DNA of 10,016 nt from SCQX01 sp035720945 (GTDB lineage Bacteria > Pseudomonadota > Gammaproteobacteria > Burkholderiales > Burkholderiaceae_B): the NCBI GenBank assembly GCA_035720945.1, contig DASTNK010000139.1, forward strand, positions 1 through 10,016, read 5' to 3'. Positions 1 to 6,001 of this stretch are shown piece after piece. Numbering within the stretch: the stretch's first letter is position 1; each line of letters opens with the position of its first letter. A program made the position numbers and the translations under genes. Under the pieces are notes generated by a model, which did no database searches, was not told the origin of the DNA, and saw only the letters and a list, made by a program, of their open reading frames with translations.

Positions 1-193
1 TATGGTAGGCATGGCCCAGCTCAACGACCTGGTCCCATTTGTCGGTGCGGGCCAGATCCAGCATCTTGCTGCTGATGTCGGCGATGGTCTGGTACTGGCG
101 CAGGATCGTGGGGGTCATGGTCCGGTGTGTGGAGGCGGTGGTGATGGCGTGCTGTGGCGCGGCTGCGTAATCAATGGAATCGGAAAGGCTCAT
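1..193 (-). CDS. fliT: Flagellar export chaperone FliT, partial (3' end outside window)
   Basis: FliT is the cytoplasmic chaperone of the filament-cap protein FliD; in enterobacteria it also binds the FlhDC regulator. The visible 64 codons begin MSLSDSIDYAAAP and lead into a helical segment with the residues KWDQVVELGHAYH. This matches the conserved first-helix pattern of FliT (Trp-Asp followed by a hydrophobic/Glu run, as in the enterobacterial WDELIASEMAY). The ATG at 193 overlaps the fliS stop (ATGA), so translational coupling with fliS is likely; a Met at about residue 29 is a possible later start. The reading frame is open to the left edge, so the C-terminal half, which carries the partner-binding region, is not seen. 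The call rests on this short motif plus the position directly after fliD and fliS, the usual gene order. Confidence 0.82.
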   Translation of the reverse strand, partial: MSLSDSIDYAAAPQHAITTASTHRTMTPTILRQYQTIADISSKMLDLARTDKWDQVVELGHAYH

Positions 194-621
194 GATTGTG
201 CCTCTGCTGATCGTGTGCCAGCGATGTCGCGCCAGGCGCCACCAATGTCGGCAAGCAGGCGTTCGGCGACATCGAGGTTGGCGGCGTCGGCGTTCATGTT
301 GGCGAGCAGCAGATGACGAACAACCGTGTCATAGACCGCGACGAGGTTGTTGGCGAGATCGCCGCCGGCGTCAGTGTCGATGCTGGCCTTGAGCCCCGAT
401 TCGACAATATCGATGGCATTGGACAGGGCCTTCCCGCGGCCACTGGTGTCGCCATTGTGCAAATAGAGCCTGGCCTTGGCGATGGCGGCCAACGCGCCGT
501 CGAACAACAGAGTGATCAGTTGTTCGGGTGTTGCGCTCGATACGCGGGTTTCCAGGCCGATGTCGGCGTAGGCCTGGGCTGAGCGGGCACCAGGCCGGAT
601 GCGGGTTTGGACGTGGTTCAT
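190..621 (-). CDS. fliS: Flagellar export chaperone FliS
   Basis: FliS binds the C-terminal region of newly made flagellin in the cytoplasm, stops early polymerisation and delivers flagellin to the FlhA export gate. The 143-residue product has the normal family length. Its N-terminal signature ARSAQAYADIGLETRV, then SSATPEQLITLLFDGA at about residues 28-43, is the classical FliS pattern (Tyr near the start, P-x-x-L-I-x-x-L-[FY]-[DE]-G). The rest is predicted helical, ending in a polar tail. The start lies 14 bases after the fliD stop and no clear Shine-Dalgarno is visible there, so translation probably depends on ribosomes arriving from fliD. The stop overlaps the start of fliT. No other in-frame Met occurs before the middle of the protein, so the start is well fixed. 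Confidence 0.95.
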   Translation of the reverse strand: MNHVQTRIRPGARSAQAYADIGLETRVSSATPEQLITLLFDGALAAIAKARLYLHNGDTSGRGKALSNAIDIVESGLKASIDTDAGGDLANNLVAVYDTVVRHLLLANMNADAANLDVAERLLADIGGAWRDIAGTRSAEAQS

Positions 622-635
622 GATTGGGGCCGGGT

Positions 636-2009
636 TCAGGAGGAAGTGCCCAGATGGGAGAGTTGTTGGGTCAGGTACGAACTGAGGGAATTCATCTGGG
701 CCACAGTCGAGTCGAGCGCGGTGAATTGCTTGCGATACGTGTCCATTACCGTGCTGATGCGGTCCGAGGTCTGGCTGTATTGTGTCTGCAGGTCGGTGAG
801 TGTCTGATTCAGGCTATCGGAGGCGGACTTGAATAGCCCGCCGGTGCCCAACATGTTCGTGGCCAGGGAATTCACGGCGGTGCCGACGCCACCAGTGCCC
901 CCCAGGAGATTCTGAACGTCGCCGAGATTGCTGGACACGGCCTGGGACAGCTTGGTCGAATCGACCGTCAGGGTACCGTCGGTGGGACTGATGTTGATGC
1001 CCAGTTGGTACAGGTTGTTGATCATTCCACCCGACACCACGGTGTTCAGGGCATTGCTCATCTGGTTCTGTACGCTACGCGCCAGGGAGTCCCCGGTCAG
1101 GGTGCTGCCGGTGTTGGTCGAGGTGTCGTACGCGGTGAGTGATTGAATGGTGGACTGCAGGCTGTTGTAGGCCGAGACGAAACCCTGGACGGCCTGTGTC
1201 GTCGCGGAGTCGTCGTGCACGATGGTCAGTGTCGAGGGCGTGGTGTTGACCTGGTTCAGGGTCAGGGCGACACCCTGAATGGCGTTTTCCACCGTGTTGC
1301 TTTGGCTAGTGATTTGTATGCCGTTGATGTGTAGTGTGGCGTTGGTGGCCGCGGTTTCTGTGATGTTGGCCGACGGAGTGCCCTGGGTGAACCCCAGTAT
1401 GCCCTGCAACGACGCGTTGGTGCTGCTGATGTTGGTGACCGCCGCGCTGGTGCCGGTCGTGTTGCTGGTGATCAGCAGGTGATAGGCCGTGGATGAGCCA
1501 TCGTTGATCAACGTGGCCGACACCCCCAGATCGGGGTTGCCATTGATGGCGCTGATCAGGCCGTTGAGCGAAGTGTCCTTGCCCGTCATGTCGAGCGTGG
1601 TGGTGGTGCCGTCGGCCAGCTTGAACGTGATCGCGCCGCCGGTGCCATTGGCCTGGGTCTGGCTGGCCTGGCCCGAGGTGACGAGTGTTTGCGCGGTGGC
1701 AAGCTGGTCCACCGTGATGCTGTATTGGCCCGCGATGGCGCCAGTGCTGGTGCTTGCCGTCAGCGCACTGCCGCTGAAACTGGTTTTGAGGGCGCCATAG
1801 GTACTGGTGTTGGTCAGGGTTTGCGCCGCGGTCTGCAGGGCGCTGACCGCGCTCTGGATCTTTCCATAGGCCGATAGCGTGGTCTGCGCCGCGACCTGCT
1901 TGGTCTGGATGGCCTGCAGCGCCGTGTTTTCACTGTTCTGCAGCTGGGTCATTAAAGTGTCCAGAGGCAGACCGGAGCCGACGCCGAGCGAAGTGATCGT
2001 GGATGACAT
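636..2009 (-). CDS. fliD: Flagellar filament capping protein FliD (HAP2)
   Basis: FliD forms the oligomeric cap at the filament tip under which exported flagellin folds and is inserted. The 457-residue product opens with SSTITSLGVGSGLPLDTLMTQL, the FliD N-terminal domain pattern (G-[IV]-G-S-G-L-x-[LI]-x-x-L). Residues 1 to about 100 form the N-terminal coiled-coil domain, the middle is Thr/Ser/Asn/Ala-rich beta structure typical of surface-exposed cap domains, and the last 60 or so residues (DSLNQTLTDLQTQYSQTSDRI onward) form the C-terminal coiled coil with a D0-like end. Cys is absent, as is usual for exported axial proteins. A Shine-Dalgarno GGGAGA lies about 9 bases before the ATG. The gene follows flaG after 121 bases and precedes fliS closely. 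Confidence 0.96.
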   Translation of the reverse strand: MSSTITSLGVGSGLPLDTLMTQLQNSENTALQAIQTKQVAAQTTLSAYGKIQSAVSALQTAAQTLTNTSTYGALKTSFSGSALTASTSTGAIAGQYSITVDQLATAQTLVTSGQASQTQANGTGGAITFKLADGTTTTLDMTGKDTSLNGLISAINGNPDLGVSATLINDGSSTAYHLLITSNTTGTSAAVTNISSTNASLQGILGFTQGTPSANITETAATNATLHINGIQITSQSNTVENAIQGVALTLNQVNTTPSTLTIVHDDSATTQAVQGFVSAYNSLQSTIQSLTAYDTSTNTGSTLTGDSLARSVQNQMSNALNTVVSGGMINNLYQLGINISPTDGTLTVDSTKLSQAVSSNLGDVQNLLGGTGGVGTAVNSLATNMLGTGGLFKSASDSLNQTLTDLQTQYSQTSDRISTVMDTYRKQFTALDSTVAQMNSLSSYLTQQLSHLGTSS

Positions 2010-2049
2010 ATGTGGTTTCTCCCTACGAGGGTATTGTCAGATGACCGGG

Positions 2050-2067
2050 TCTCGGGCGATCCCGACG
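2050..2067 (-). other. Small GC-rich hairpin in the flaG-fliD spacer
   Basis: In the 121-base spacer between flaG and fliD, TCGGG (2052-2056) and CCCGA (2061-2065) form a 5-base-pair stem with a 4-base loop. No T-rich tract follows on either strand, so it is not a standard intrinsic terminator. It could modestly adjust read-through or mRNA processing ahead of fliD, or be chance. Confidence 0.25.
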
Positions 2068-2130
2068 TCAGTAGTCATAAATCTTGGCATTTTGCCGCTT
2101 TGGTGCTTGTGCCAGTGGCGCATTGGCGTG

Positions 2131-2517
2131 TCAGGCCTTGGTGTCTATGGGTTTTTCCCGCATCTGGAGGATCATTTTCGCGACACGAAGGACGGCGTCG
2201 GTGGGGACGGTTCGCAGTACCTTGCCGGTGCGGCTGTCGGTGATGGAAATGACGACCCGCCCCAAGGTGGGATCGATATCGAATCGCATCCCGGTGGACC
2301 ATGCCTCCAGGCTGCTGTTGGCAAGGGTGATGGCTTTGTCGAGCGGCGTCGGGGTGGCATCGGCAGACGCCCCGCCGTGGCCGCCCACCGTGCCGGCCGG
2401 CATGGCGGAGTCAGGACCAACGGCTTCCGGCGGTCGGTTGGTGGGGGCGTGGTCGGTTCCCCCGGTGGTGGAAACCGCCGGGAACCCCGGCATGCCCGAA
2501 ACGGGAGGGATTGCCAT
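2131..2517 (-). CDS. flaG: FlaG family flagellar protein
   Basis: FlaG-family proteins are small, sit next to fliD in many polar or lateral flagellar clusters, and influence filament length; the molecular role is not settled. The 128-residue product has a Pro/Gly/Thr/Ala-rich, probably disordered N-terminal half (1 to about 58) and a conserved C-terminal core from about 59 to 120. In the core, an amphipathic helix (LDKAITLANSSLEAW) precedes MRFDIDPTLGRVVISITD, then TGKVLRTVPTDAVLRVAKMI; this is the family pattern of [LM]-x-F-x-[VI]-D-x-x-x-G-x-x-[VI] followed by R-x-[VI]-P and a helix. The ATG at 2517 was chosen because AGGAG lies about 8 bases upstream. The frame stays open for 55 more codons upstream, but that stretch is Arg-rich and has no family similarity. 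It is the first gene of the flaG-fliD-fliS-fliT cluster. Confidence 0.9.
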   Translation of the reverse strand: MAIPPVSGMPGFPAVSTTGGTDHAPTNRPPEAVGPDSAMPAGTVGGHGGASADATPTPLDKAITLANSSLEAWSTGMRFDIDPTLGRVVISITDSRTGKVLRTVPTDAVLRVAKMILQMREKPIDTKA

Positions 2518-2530
2518 GATGCTTCTCCTG
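2509..2530 (-). promoter_or_regulatory. Ribosome binding site fixing the flaG start
   Basis: On the minus strand AGGAGAAGCATC directly precedes ATG at 2517. The AGGAG core at a spacing of about 7-8 bases is the best Shine-Dalgarno in the left half of the window and decides between this Met and the longer in-frame alternative. Confidence 0.75.
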
Positions 2531-2584
2531 GGATGCGCGGGACGCCCCCGCCTGGCTGGGTTCGTCATGGACGTGGTCCACCCG

Positions 2585-2606
2585 GCGTGATGCCTCGCGT
2601 GACGCC
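2585..2606. repeat. Tandem 10-base direct repeat in the flaG leader
   Basis: GCGTGATGCC (2585-2594) and GCGTGACGCC (2597-2606) are the same in 9 of 10 bases and separated by TC. The 12-base period is close to one helical turn. The repeat lies between the proposed sigma-28-like promoter and the flaG start, so it would be in the transcribed leader. It could be a regulator site or chance. Confidence 0.35.
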
Positions 2607-2612
2607 TTCTGT

Positions 2613-2648
2613 TTGTCGGCTTTACGGTGCGGGAGCGTTGAAACTTTA
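2613..2648 (-). promoter_or_regulatory. Sigma-28 (FliA)-like promoter for flaG
   Basis: Read on the minus strand, 2648-2641 is TAAAGTTT, an exact match to the flagellar sigma-28 -35 consensus. Two -10 candidates follow. ACCGTAAA (2628-2621, spacer 12) shares CCG and the final AA with consensus GCCGATAA at near-normal spacing. GCCGACAA (2620-2613) matches 7 of 8 but at a spacer of 20, far from the usual 11. The leader to flaG would be roughly 90-100 bases. Position and direction fit: flaG-fliDST are late flagellar genes normally read by the FliA product encoded just across this spacer. The -35 match is seen directly; promoter activity is inferred. Confidence 0.5.
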
Positions 2649-2781
2649 GGGCACCGCGCTCAACCAGGCACAGGAAGCGCAAAGGCGCGAACAGGCAGGC
2701 GAATTCGGCGCTGATTCCGCCAATACACCGGACTCGCGGCGGGTGACAATACGTTCACTCGTCTAGCTCCATTTCGTGCCC

Positions 2782-3543
2782 ATGCCTGCTTCAGAAGACC
2801 AAATGGTTGGCCAATATGCGCCGCTGGTGCGGCGGCTGGCCTTGCAGCTCGCGGCCAAGCTGCCCGCGAGTGTCGAGCTCGACGATCTGATGCAGGCCGG
2901 GATGATGGGGTTGCTGGATGCCGTGCGGCGCTTTCGCGATACGGCCGAAGCGCAGTTCGAGACCTATGCCGTTACGCGCATCCGCGGCGCGATGCTCGAC
3001 GAGTTGCGCGCCCAGGATTGGTTGCCGCGCAGCGTGCGCGGCAAAGCCCGGCACATCGAACAAGCTGTTCGTCACCTCCATCAGACCCTGATGCGCCCGC
3101 CCGGCGAGCAGGAAATCGCCGAACACATGGGGCTGCCGCTGGCCGATTACCAGTCCTTGCTCGATGAGGTGCGGGGCGTGCAGATCGTCCATTACGAGGA
3201 TTTGTGCCGTGACCCGGGCTCTTCCTCCGATGCGTCGGATCGCCTCGACGTCGCGTCCGAGTCCCGTGACACGTGGTCCAATCCGCTTGATCGGCTCCTG
3301 ACCCAAGGTTTGAGGGAAGCCCTGATCGCGGCGATCGAAGATCTGCCCGATCGTGAACGGCTGCTCGTGTCCCTGCTCTTCGAGCAGGATCTCAACCAGA
3401 AGGAAATCAGCCTGGTCATGGGGGTGACCGAGGGTCGCGTGTCCCAGTTGCGCTCGCAGGCGGTGACGCGGATCCGCGCCGCGCTGGCCGGCAATGTCTG
3501 GTACACCGATCCAGGCGAAGTCGATCTTCATGCCCTGTTGTAG
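2782..3543 (+). CDS. fliA: Flagellar RNA polymerase sigma factor FliA (sigma-28)
   Basis: FliA directs RNA polymerase to late flagellar and chemotaxis promoters and is held by anti-sigma FlgM until the hook is complete. The product (253 residues from ATG 2782; a GTG at 2776 would add two) shows all sigma-28 regions. Region 2 spans about 12-86, with LPASVELDDLMQAGMMGLLDA and then TYAVTRIRGAMLDELRAQDWLPRSVR, nearly the enterobacterial sequence. Region 3 spans about 90-140 (PGEQEIAEHMGL). Region 4 spans about 183-235, with the helix-turn-helix DLNQKEISLVMGVTEGRVSQL. About 18 residues (VWYTDPGEVDLHALL end) extend past the usual enterobacterial C-terminus. No convincing Shine-Dalgarno precedes either start. 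The gene is divergent from flaG-fliDST, its likely targets. The flhDC master-regulator genes are not in this window. Confidence 0.95.
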   Translation: MPASEDQMVGQYAPLVRRLALQLAAKLPASVELDDLMQAGMMGLLDAVRRFRDTAEAQFETYAVTRIRGAMLDELRAQDWLPRSVRGKARHIEQAVRHLHQTLMRPPGEQEIAEHMGLPLADYQSLLDEVRGVQIVHYEDLCRDPGSSSDASDRLDVASESRDTWSNPLDRLLTQGLREALIAAIEDLPDRERLLVSLLFEQDLNQKEISLVMGVTEGRVSQLRSQAVTRIRAALAGNVWYTDPGEVDLHALL

Positions 3544-3603
3544 GGCCGGACGGTTTCATCGGCGCTTTGCCGCGATTCCGCCGCGTTCTTGATGCCGCCT
3601 CCC

Positions 3604-3619
3604 GCGTCACCCGTGACGC
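3604..3619. promoter_or_regulatory. 16-base perfect inverted repeat, operator-like
   Basis: GCGTCAC (3604-3610), CC, then GTGACGC (3613-3619) is a perfect dyad with 7-base arms and a 2-base centre. The loop is too small for a good RNA hairpin, so a protein-binding site is the more natural reading. The right arm covers the -35-like GTGACG of the promoter proposed for the DUF2007 gene. Such a dyad can also arise by chance once or so in 10 kb, so the intergenic position is the main support. Confidence 0.4.
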
Positions 3620-3641
3620 CCCGGTTCGTTTGCGTGATAAT
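3613..3641 (+). promoter_or_regulatory. Sigma-70-like promoter candidate for the DUF2007 gene
   Basis: GTGACG (3613-3618; 4 of 6 to TTGACA) and GATAAT (3636-3641; 5 of 6 to TATAAT) are exactly 17 bases apart in the fliA to DUF2007 spacer. The start point would be near 3648, giving a leader of about 64 bases. It implies the DUF2007 gene can be transcribed apart from fliA. Confidence 0.4.
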
Positions 3642-3711
3642 GGCTCCGTGACCGGCCCCTGGCCCGAATGTGGGGGTGCCGGCCTGGTGTCAGGCGAACA
3701 GGGGGAAGCGC

Positions 3712-3939
3712 ATGGACATGGTACCCGTCTACCGTCCGAAGTCGGATTCCGAGGCGCTGGTGGTGGTGGCGCTCATGCAGGCGCACGGTATCGTCCATTT
3801 CATGCGCGGTGGTGCGTTCAGCAGCATGTACCCGGGCCCCATTTCCACCAGCCTGAATGCGCAAATGCTGATGGTGGAATCCAGTCAGGCCGATTCGGCG
3901 CGTGAACTGCTTTCGGGATTCCTGGATGACGATACTTGA
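3712..3939 (+). CDS. DUF2007 family small protein (putative signal-transducing protein)
   Basis: The 75-residue product has the layout of DUF2007 proteins: a first strand (MVPVYRPKS), a helix rich in Ala/Leu/Val (DSEALVVVALMQAHG), a strand ending in Arg-Gly-Gly (IVHFMRGGAF), a loop, then a strand with a hydrophobic-Val core (AQMLMVESS) and a final helix (ADSARELLSGF). This strand-helix-strand-strand-helix fold resembles ferredoxin-like or PII-like small domains. The family's biochemical role is not established, though it is often labelled a putative signal-transducing protein. There is no signal peptide or membrane segment, so it is probably cytoplasmic. GGGGGAAG lies 4 bases before ATG 3712 and about 10 before the next Met codon at 3718, so either could be the start. 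It follows fliA in the same direction after 168 bases and converges with the membrane-protein gene beyond it. Confidence 0.75.
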   Translation: MDMVPVYRPKSDSEALVVVALMQAHGIVHFMRGGAFSSMYPGPISTSLNAQMLMVESSQADSARELLSGFLDDDT

Positions 3940-3955
3940 ATCGAGACCCTGTTCA

Positions 3956-4384
3956 TCATGGCCCACATGCGCGATGCCAGCCGTGGCGCACATGGGCCAG
4001 CCGGGATTGCCTCATGCACAGGCCCACTTGGCATGCCAACATTCCCAGGCTCAATGCCACTATCGCTGAAGCGGCGGTGGCCACGTGTTCGGCGCCCGTA
4101 CGGCCGTGGATGCCGGCGGCGAGCGCCAACAGCATGACCGGCACGCCCAGGTTATACAGCCAGAATTGCGCGACAGCGAGGCGGCCATACCCCAATTGCG
4201 GGAACCGCGCCGTGGCCAATCCGATCAGGCTCATTGCGATCCAGCCCAGCAGATTGAGCTGCACATGCACCGGCATGAGCGTGAAATCGCCGGCCGCTCC
4301 CATTGCCAAGCCCAACGCCACGGCAAGGACGAAATACACCACAGCGATCTGCAGCCAGAGCTGGCTTCGGATGGGACGGCTCAT
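3956..4384 (-). CDS. Small membrane protein related to cytochrome oxidase/NO reductase subunit I
   Basis: The 142-residue product has four hydrophobic segments at about residues 8-30, 40-60, 67-92 and 100-124, placing it in the inner membrane. The sequence GDFTLMPVHVQLNLLGWIAMSLIGL (residues 32-56) matches a family of short stand-alone proteins like the His-bearing helix of cbb3 oxidase or nitric oxide reductase subunit I, where the usual motif is HxHLNLLGW. Here the first His is kept (His40) and the second is Gln (Gln42). The 142 residues are far fewer than a true oxidase subunit (over 400), so it is not a complete oxidase; the family's function is unknown to me. Start choice is uncertain. 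ATG 4384 has GGGA nearby and a better GGAGG about 18 bases upstream; ATG 4420 would give 12 more basic residues. The C-terminus overlaps a long inverted repeat facing the DUF2007 gene. Confidence 0.7.
   Translation of the reverse strand: MSRPIRSQLWLQIAVVYFVLAVALGLAMGAAGDFTLMPVHVQLNLLGWIAMSLIGLATARFPQLGYGRLAVAQFWLYNLGVPVMLLALAAGIHGRTGAEHVATAASAIVALSLGMLACQVGLCMRQSRLAHVRHGWHRACGP
3959..3999. terminator. Inverted repeat at the meeting point of two convergent genes
   Basis: GGCCCACATGCGC (3960-3972) and GCGCACATGGGCC (3986-3998) pair at 11 of 13 positions, plus an outer T-A pair, around a 13-base loop; the two mismatches are central. It starts 20 bases after the DUF2007 stop and lies in the last codons of the minus-strand membrane-protein gene. 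RNA from either strand could fold into it. No T tract follows on either side, so it is not a classic intrinsic terminator, but a Rho-assisted or stabilising role for the plus-strand transcript is reasonable. Confidence 0.4.
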
Positions 4385-4462
4385 GATGATCCCGATCTTA
4401 GTCCTCCGGTGGCGCGGCATCAATCGGCGGATTGGCGGGTGTTCCGTGGATCCAACACTTGG

Positions 4463-4483
4463 CGCACAGGCAAGCCGTGTGCG
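4463..4483 (-). terminator. Stem-loop after the M81 gene, possible operon 3' hairpin
   Basis: CGCACA (4463-4468) pairs with TGTGCG (4478-4483), and the inside GGC/GCC can add further pairs. It lies about 50-70 bases past the stop of the last gene of the right-hand operon, in the 150-base spacer before the membrane-protein gene. There is no following T tract, so a factor-dependent stop or 3'-end protection is more likely than intrinsic termination. Confidence 0.35.
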
Positions 4484-4534
4484 GGTCTGCCAGCCCCGGG
4501 CGTCTGAGCCTGGCGGCGGCCTTGGAGTCGGGGA

Positions 4535-6001
4535 TCAGAGCAGGGCGGTGCCGGGGCGCAGATGCCTGTATCGCAGGGTATGCAGGTTGGCGATGTTTGG
4601 GCCCGGCGCTTCAACGACCAGGATTTCATTGGCCAGCGCGGCGAAGTCCGCCCGAAAATGAACAGAGCTCTTGAGCACCAGGATGCGGTACGCCGCCGGC
4701 TCCGCGCCGACGTGGCGGAACATGGCCTGGTCGGCCGCTTGCTGTTTGCGGCTGGATACGATGATGTCGATGCCGTTCAGCCGTACCCGCGCCATGGGCC
4801 CGAGATCCATGTGACACCCCAGATAGAACGGCCCGGTTCCGGTGAATCGGCCATCGCCGATCCGCATGACCTCATACTTCCCTTGCAGGCCGGGGCCGCC
4901 AATGCCGCTCTGTCCACCAAGGGACGCGTCCAGGAACTTGCCTGGGCCCGCGCCATGGGCCGCCGCGGCGAAAGCCGGGTCACAGATCACACCGGCACAA
5001 ACGCCTTGCGCGCCCTGGTCGCGCAGCGCCCGCAGCAGATCGGTCGTGTCGCCCGGGCCGCCTCCACCCGGGTTGTCCTGCGTGTCGGCGAGGATGAGCC
5101 GCTTACCCGGCGGCATTGACAAGGCATGGCTGACGGCCTCTTCCACCGGATAGAGTTTGCCGCTGAACCGATCGCGGGCGGTTTCCATGTCGGCGCACAA
5201 GGCATCGGCGACGGTGTTGGCCGTTCCCGGATCCTGCGCGTACACCAGGATCCCGGGGCCGCTGTCGATGACGTCGGCCAGAGGGAAGCCGGGCACGATC
5301 TGGGCTTCCCAGACGCGGGTACCGGTGCAGGCGTGAATCGCCGTGTCCATCAACGAGCGCATGGGTTCGGCCAGAGTGCTTTGCCAGGGCATGGGTATCA
5401 GGTACGGCAGCTTGCGGTAGGCGCGGGCCGGGGTGGCCTCGTTGAGCAGACGAAAGAGAAACCGCGCGGCGCGCAGCCCGGTTTCGGCCATGTCCACATG
5501 CGGGTAGGTGCGGTACGCGATCAGGCCGCTGGCGTTCTCGGCCATGCGCTGGCTGACGTTGGCGTGGAAATCGAGGGCGGCGACGATGGGCAGGTCCGGT
5601 CCCAGGCGCGCGCGCAGGCGTGCAAGCAATGCCCCTTCGGCATCATCGTGGACCTGAGTGACCATCGCGCCGTGCAGGTCCAGGAACAACGCGTCGAGCG
5701 GTGCCGCCGCGTCGAGAAGGTATTCGATTTGACCGACAACCGCGTCAAACGCGGCCTGTTCCACGATGCCCGACGGGTTGGCCGAGCACCAGAGCAGTGG
5801 CACGGCTTTGTGGGGAGTGTTCTCCAGCGCCGCGATGAACCCGCTGACGGCCAGGTTCATGCCACGGGTTTCTTCCAGAAGGTGGCGGCCGGTGATGAGA
5901 CCCGGCCAGGCATCGGCCTGAACGAACTGGTCGTATGAGGTCAGTCCCGGCGCGAACGTGTTGGTTTCGTGCAGGAAGCCCGCGATGCCGATCCGTGCCA
6001 T
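4535..6001 (-). CDS. M81 family metallopeptidase (MlrC-like amidohydrolase)
   Basis: M81 proteins are cytoplasmic zinc enzymes named after MlrC, which cleaves the linear tetrapeptide of microcystin next to its isoglutamyl residue; most homologues have unknown substrates. The 488-residue product has the normal two-domain family size. N-terminal metal-site motifs are visible: GFLHETNTF (His11-Glu12), LDLHGAMV (Asp108, His110), ALDFHANVS (Asp144, His146) and YPHVDMAETG (His168, Asp170). The C-terminal MlrC_C domain carries DNPGGGGPGDTT (about 309-320) and KSSVHFRADF (about 444-453), both typical. All expected ligands are present, so it should be active. ATG 6001 overlaps the alcohol dehydrogenase stop; a GTG at 6004 would add one residue. 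It is the last gene of the apparent operon, where a hydrolase that opens an amide bond would fit. Confidence 0.92.
   Translation of the reverse strand: MARIGIAGFLHETNTFAPGLTSYDQFVQADAWPGLITGRHLLEETRGMNLAVSGFIAALENTPHKAVPLLWCSANPSGIVEQAAFDAVVGQIEYLLDAAAPLDALFLDLHGAMVTQVHDDAEGALLARLRARLGPDLPIVAALDFHANVSQRMAENASGLIAYRTYPHVDMAETGLRAARFLFRLLNEATPARAYRKLPYLIPMPWQSTLAEPMRSLMDTAIHACTGTRVWEAQIVPGFPLADVIDSGPGILVYAQDPGTANTVADALCADMETARDRFSGKLYPVEEAVSHALSMPPGKRLILADTQDNPGGGGPGDTTDLLRALRDQGAQGVCAGVICDPAFAAAAHGAGPGKFLDASLGGQSGIGGPGLQGKYEVMRIGDGRFTGTGPFYLGCHMDLGPMARVRLNGIDIIVSSRKQQAADQAMFRHVGAEPAAYRILVLKSSVHFRADFAALANEILVVEAPGPNIANLHTLRYRHLRPGTALL

Noticed and set aside
2098..2114. TGGCAC on the minus strand upstream of fliD, as in a sigma-54 -24 box.
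   Set aside because: At the required distance there is no TTGC/GC -12 element, so a sigma-54 promoter is not supported.
1879..2649. Plus-strand open frame crossing the fliD start, spacer and flaG.
   Set aside because: It runs antisense to two well-supported genes, is Gly/Arg-rich in its second half and resembles no family.
2518..2682. Longer flaG reading frame beginning at 2682.
   Set aside because: The extra 55 codons encode an Arg-rich stretch unlike FlaG and would cover the promoter-like element; the ATG at 2517 has a strong AGGAG.
4028..4039. Perfect 12-base palindrome TTGGCATGCCAA inside the small membrane-protein gene.
   Set aside because: A palindrome of this length is expected a few times by chance in 10 kb, and it lies within coding sequence.
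5126..5938. Long open frame on the plus strand inside the M81 gene.
   Set aside because: The product is Gly/Arg/His-rich with no recognisable domain; it is the antisense of a clear M81 protein in high-GC DNA. The same holds for 6550-7290 (plus) and for the minus frame within fliA at 2791-3531.
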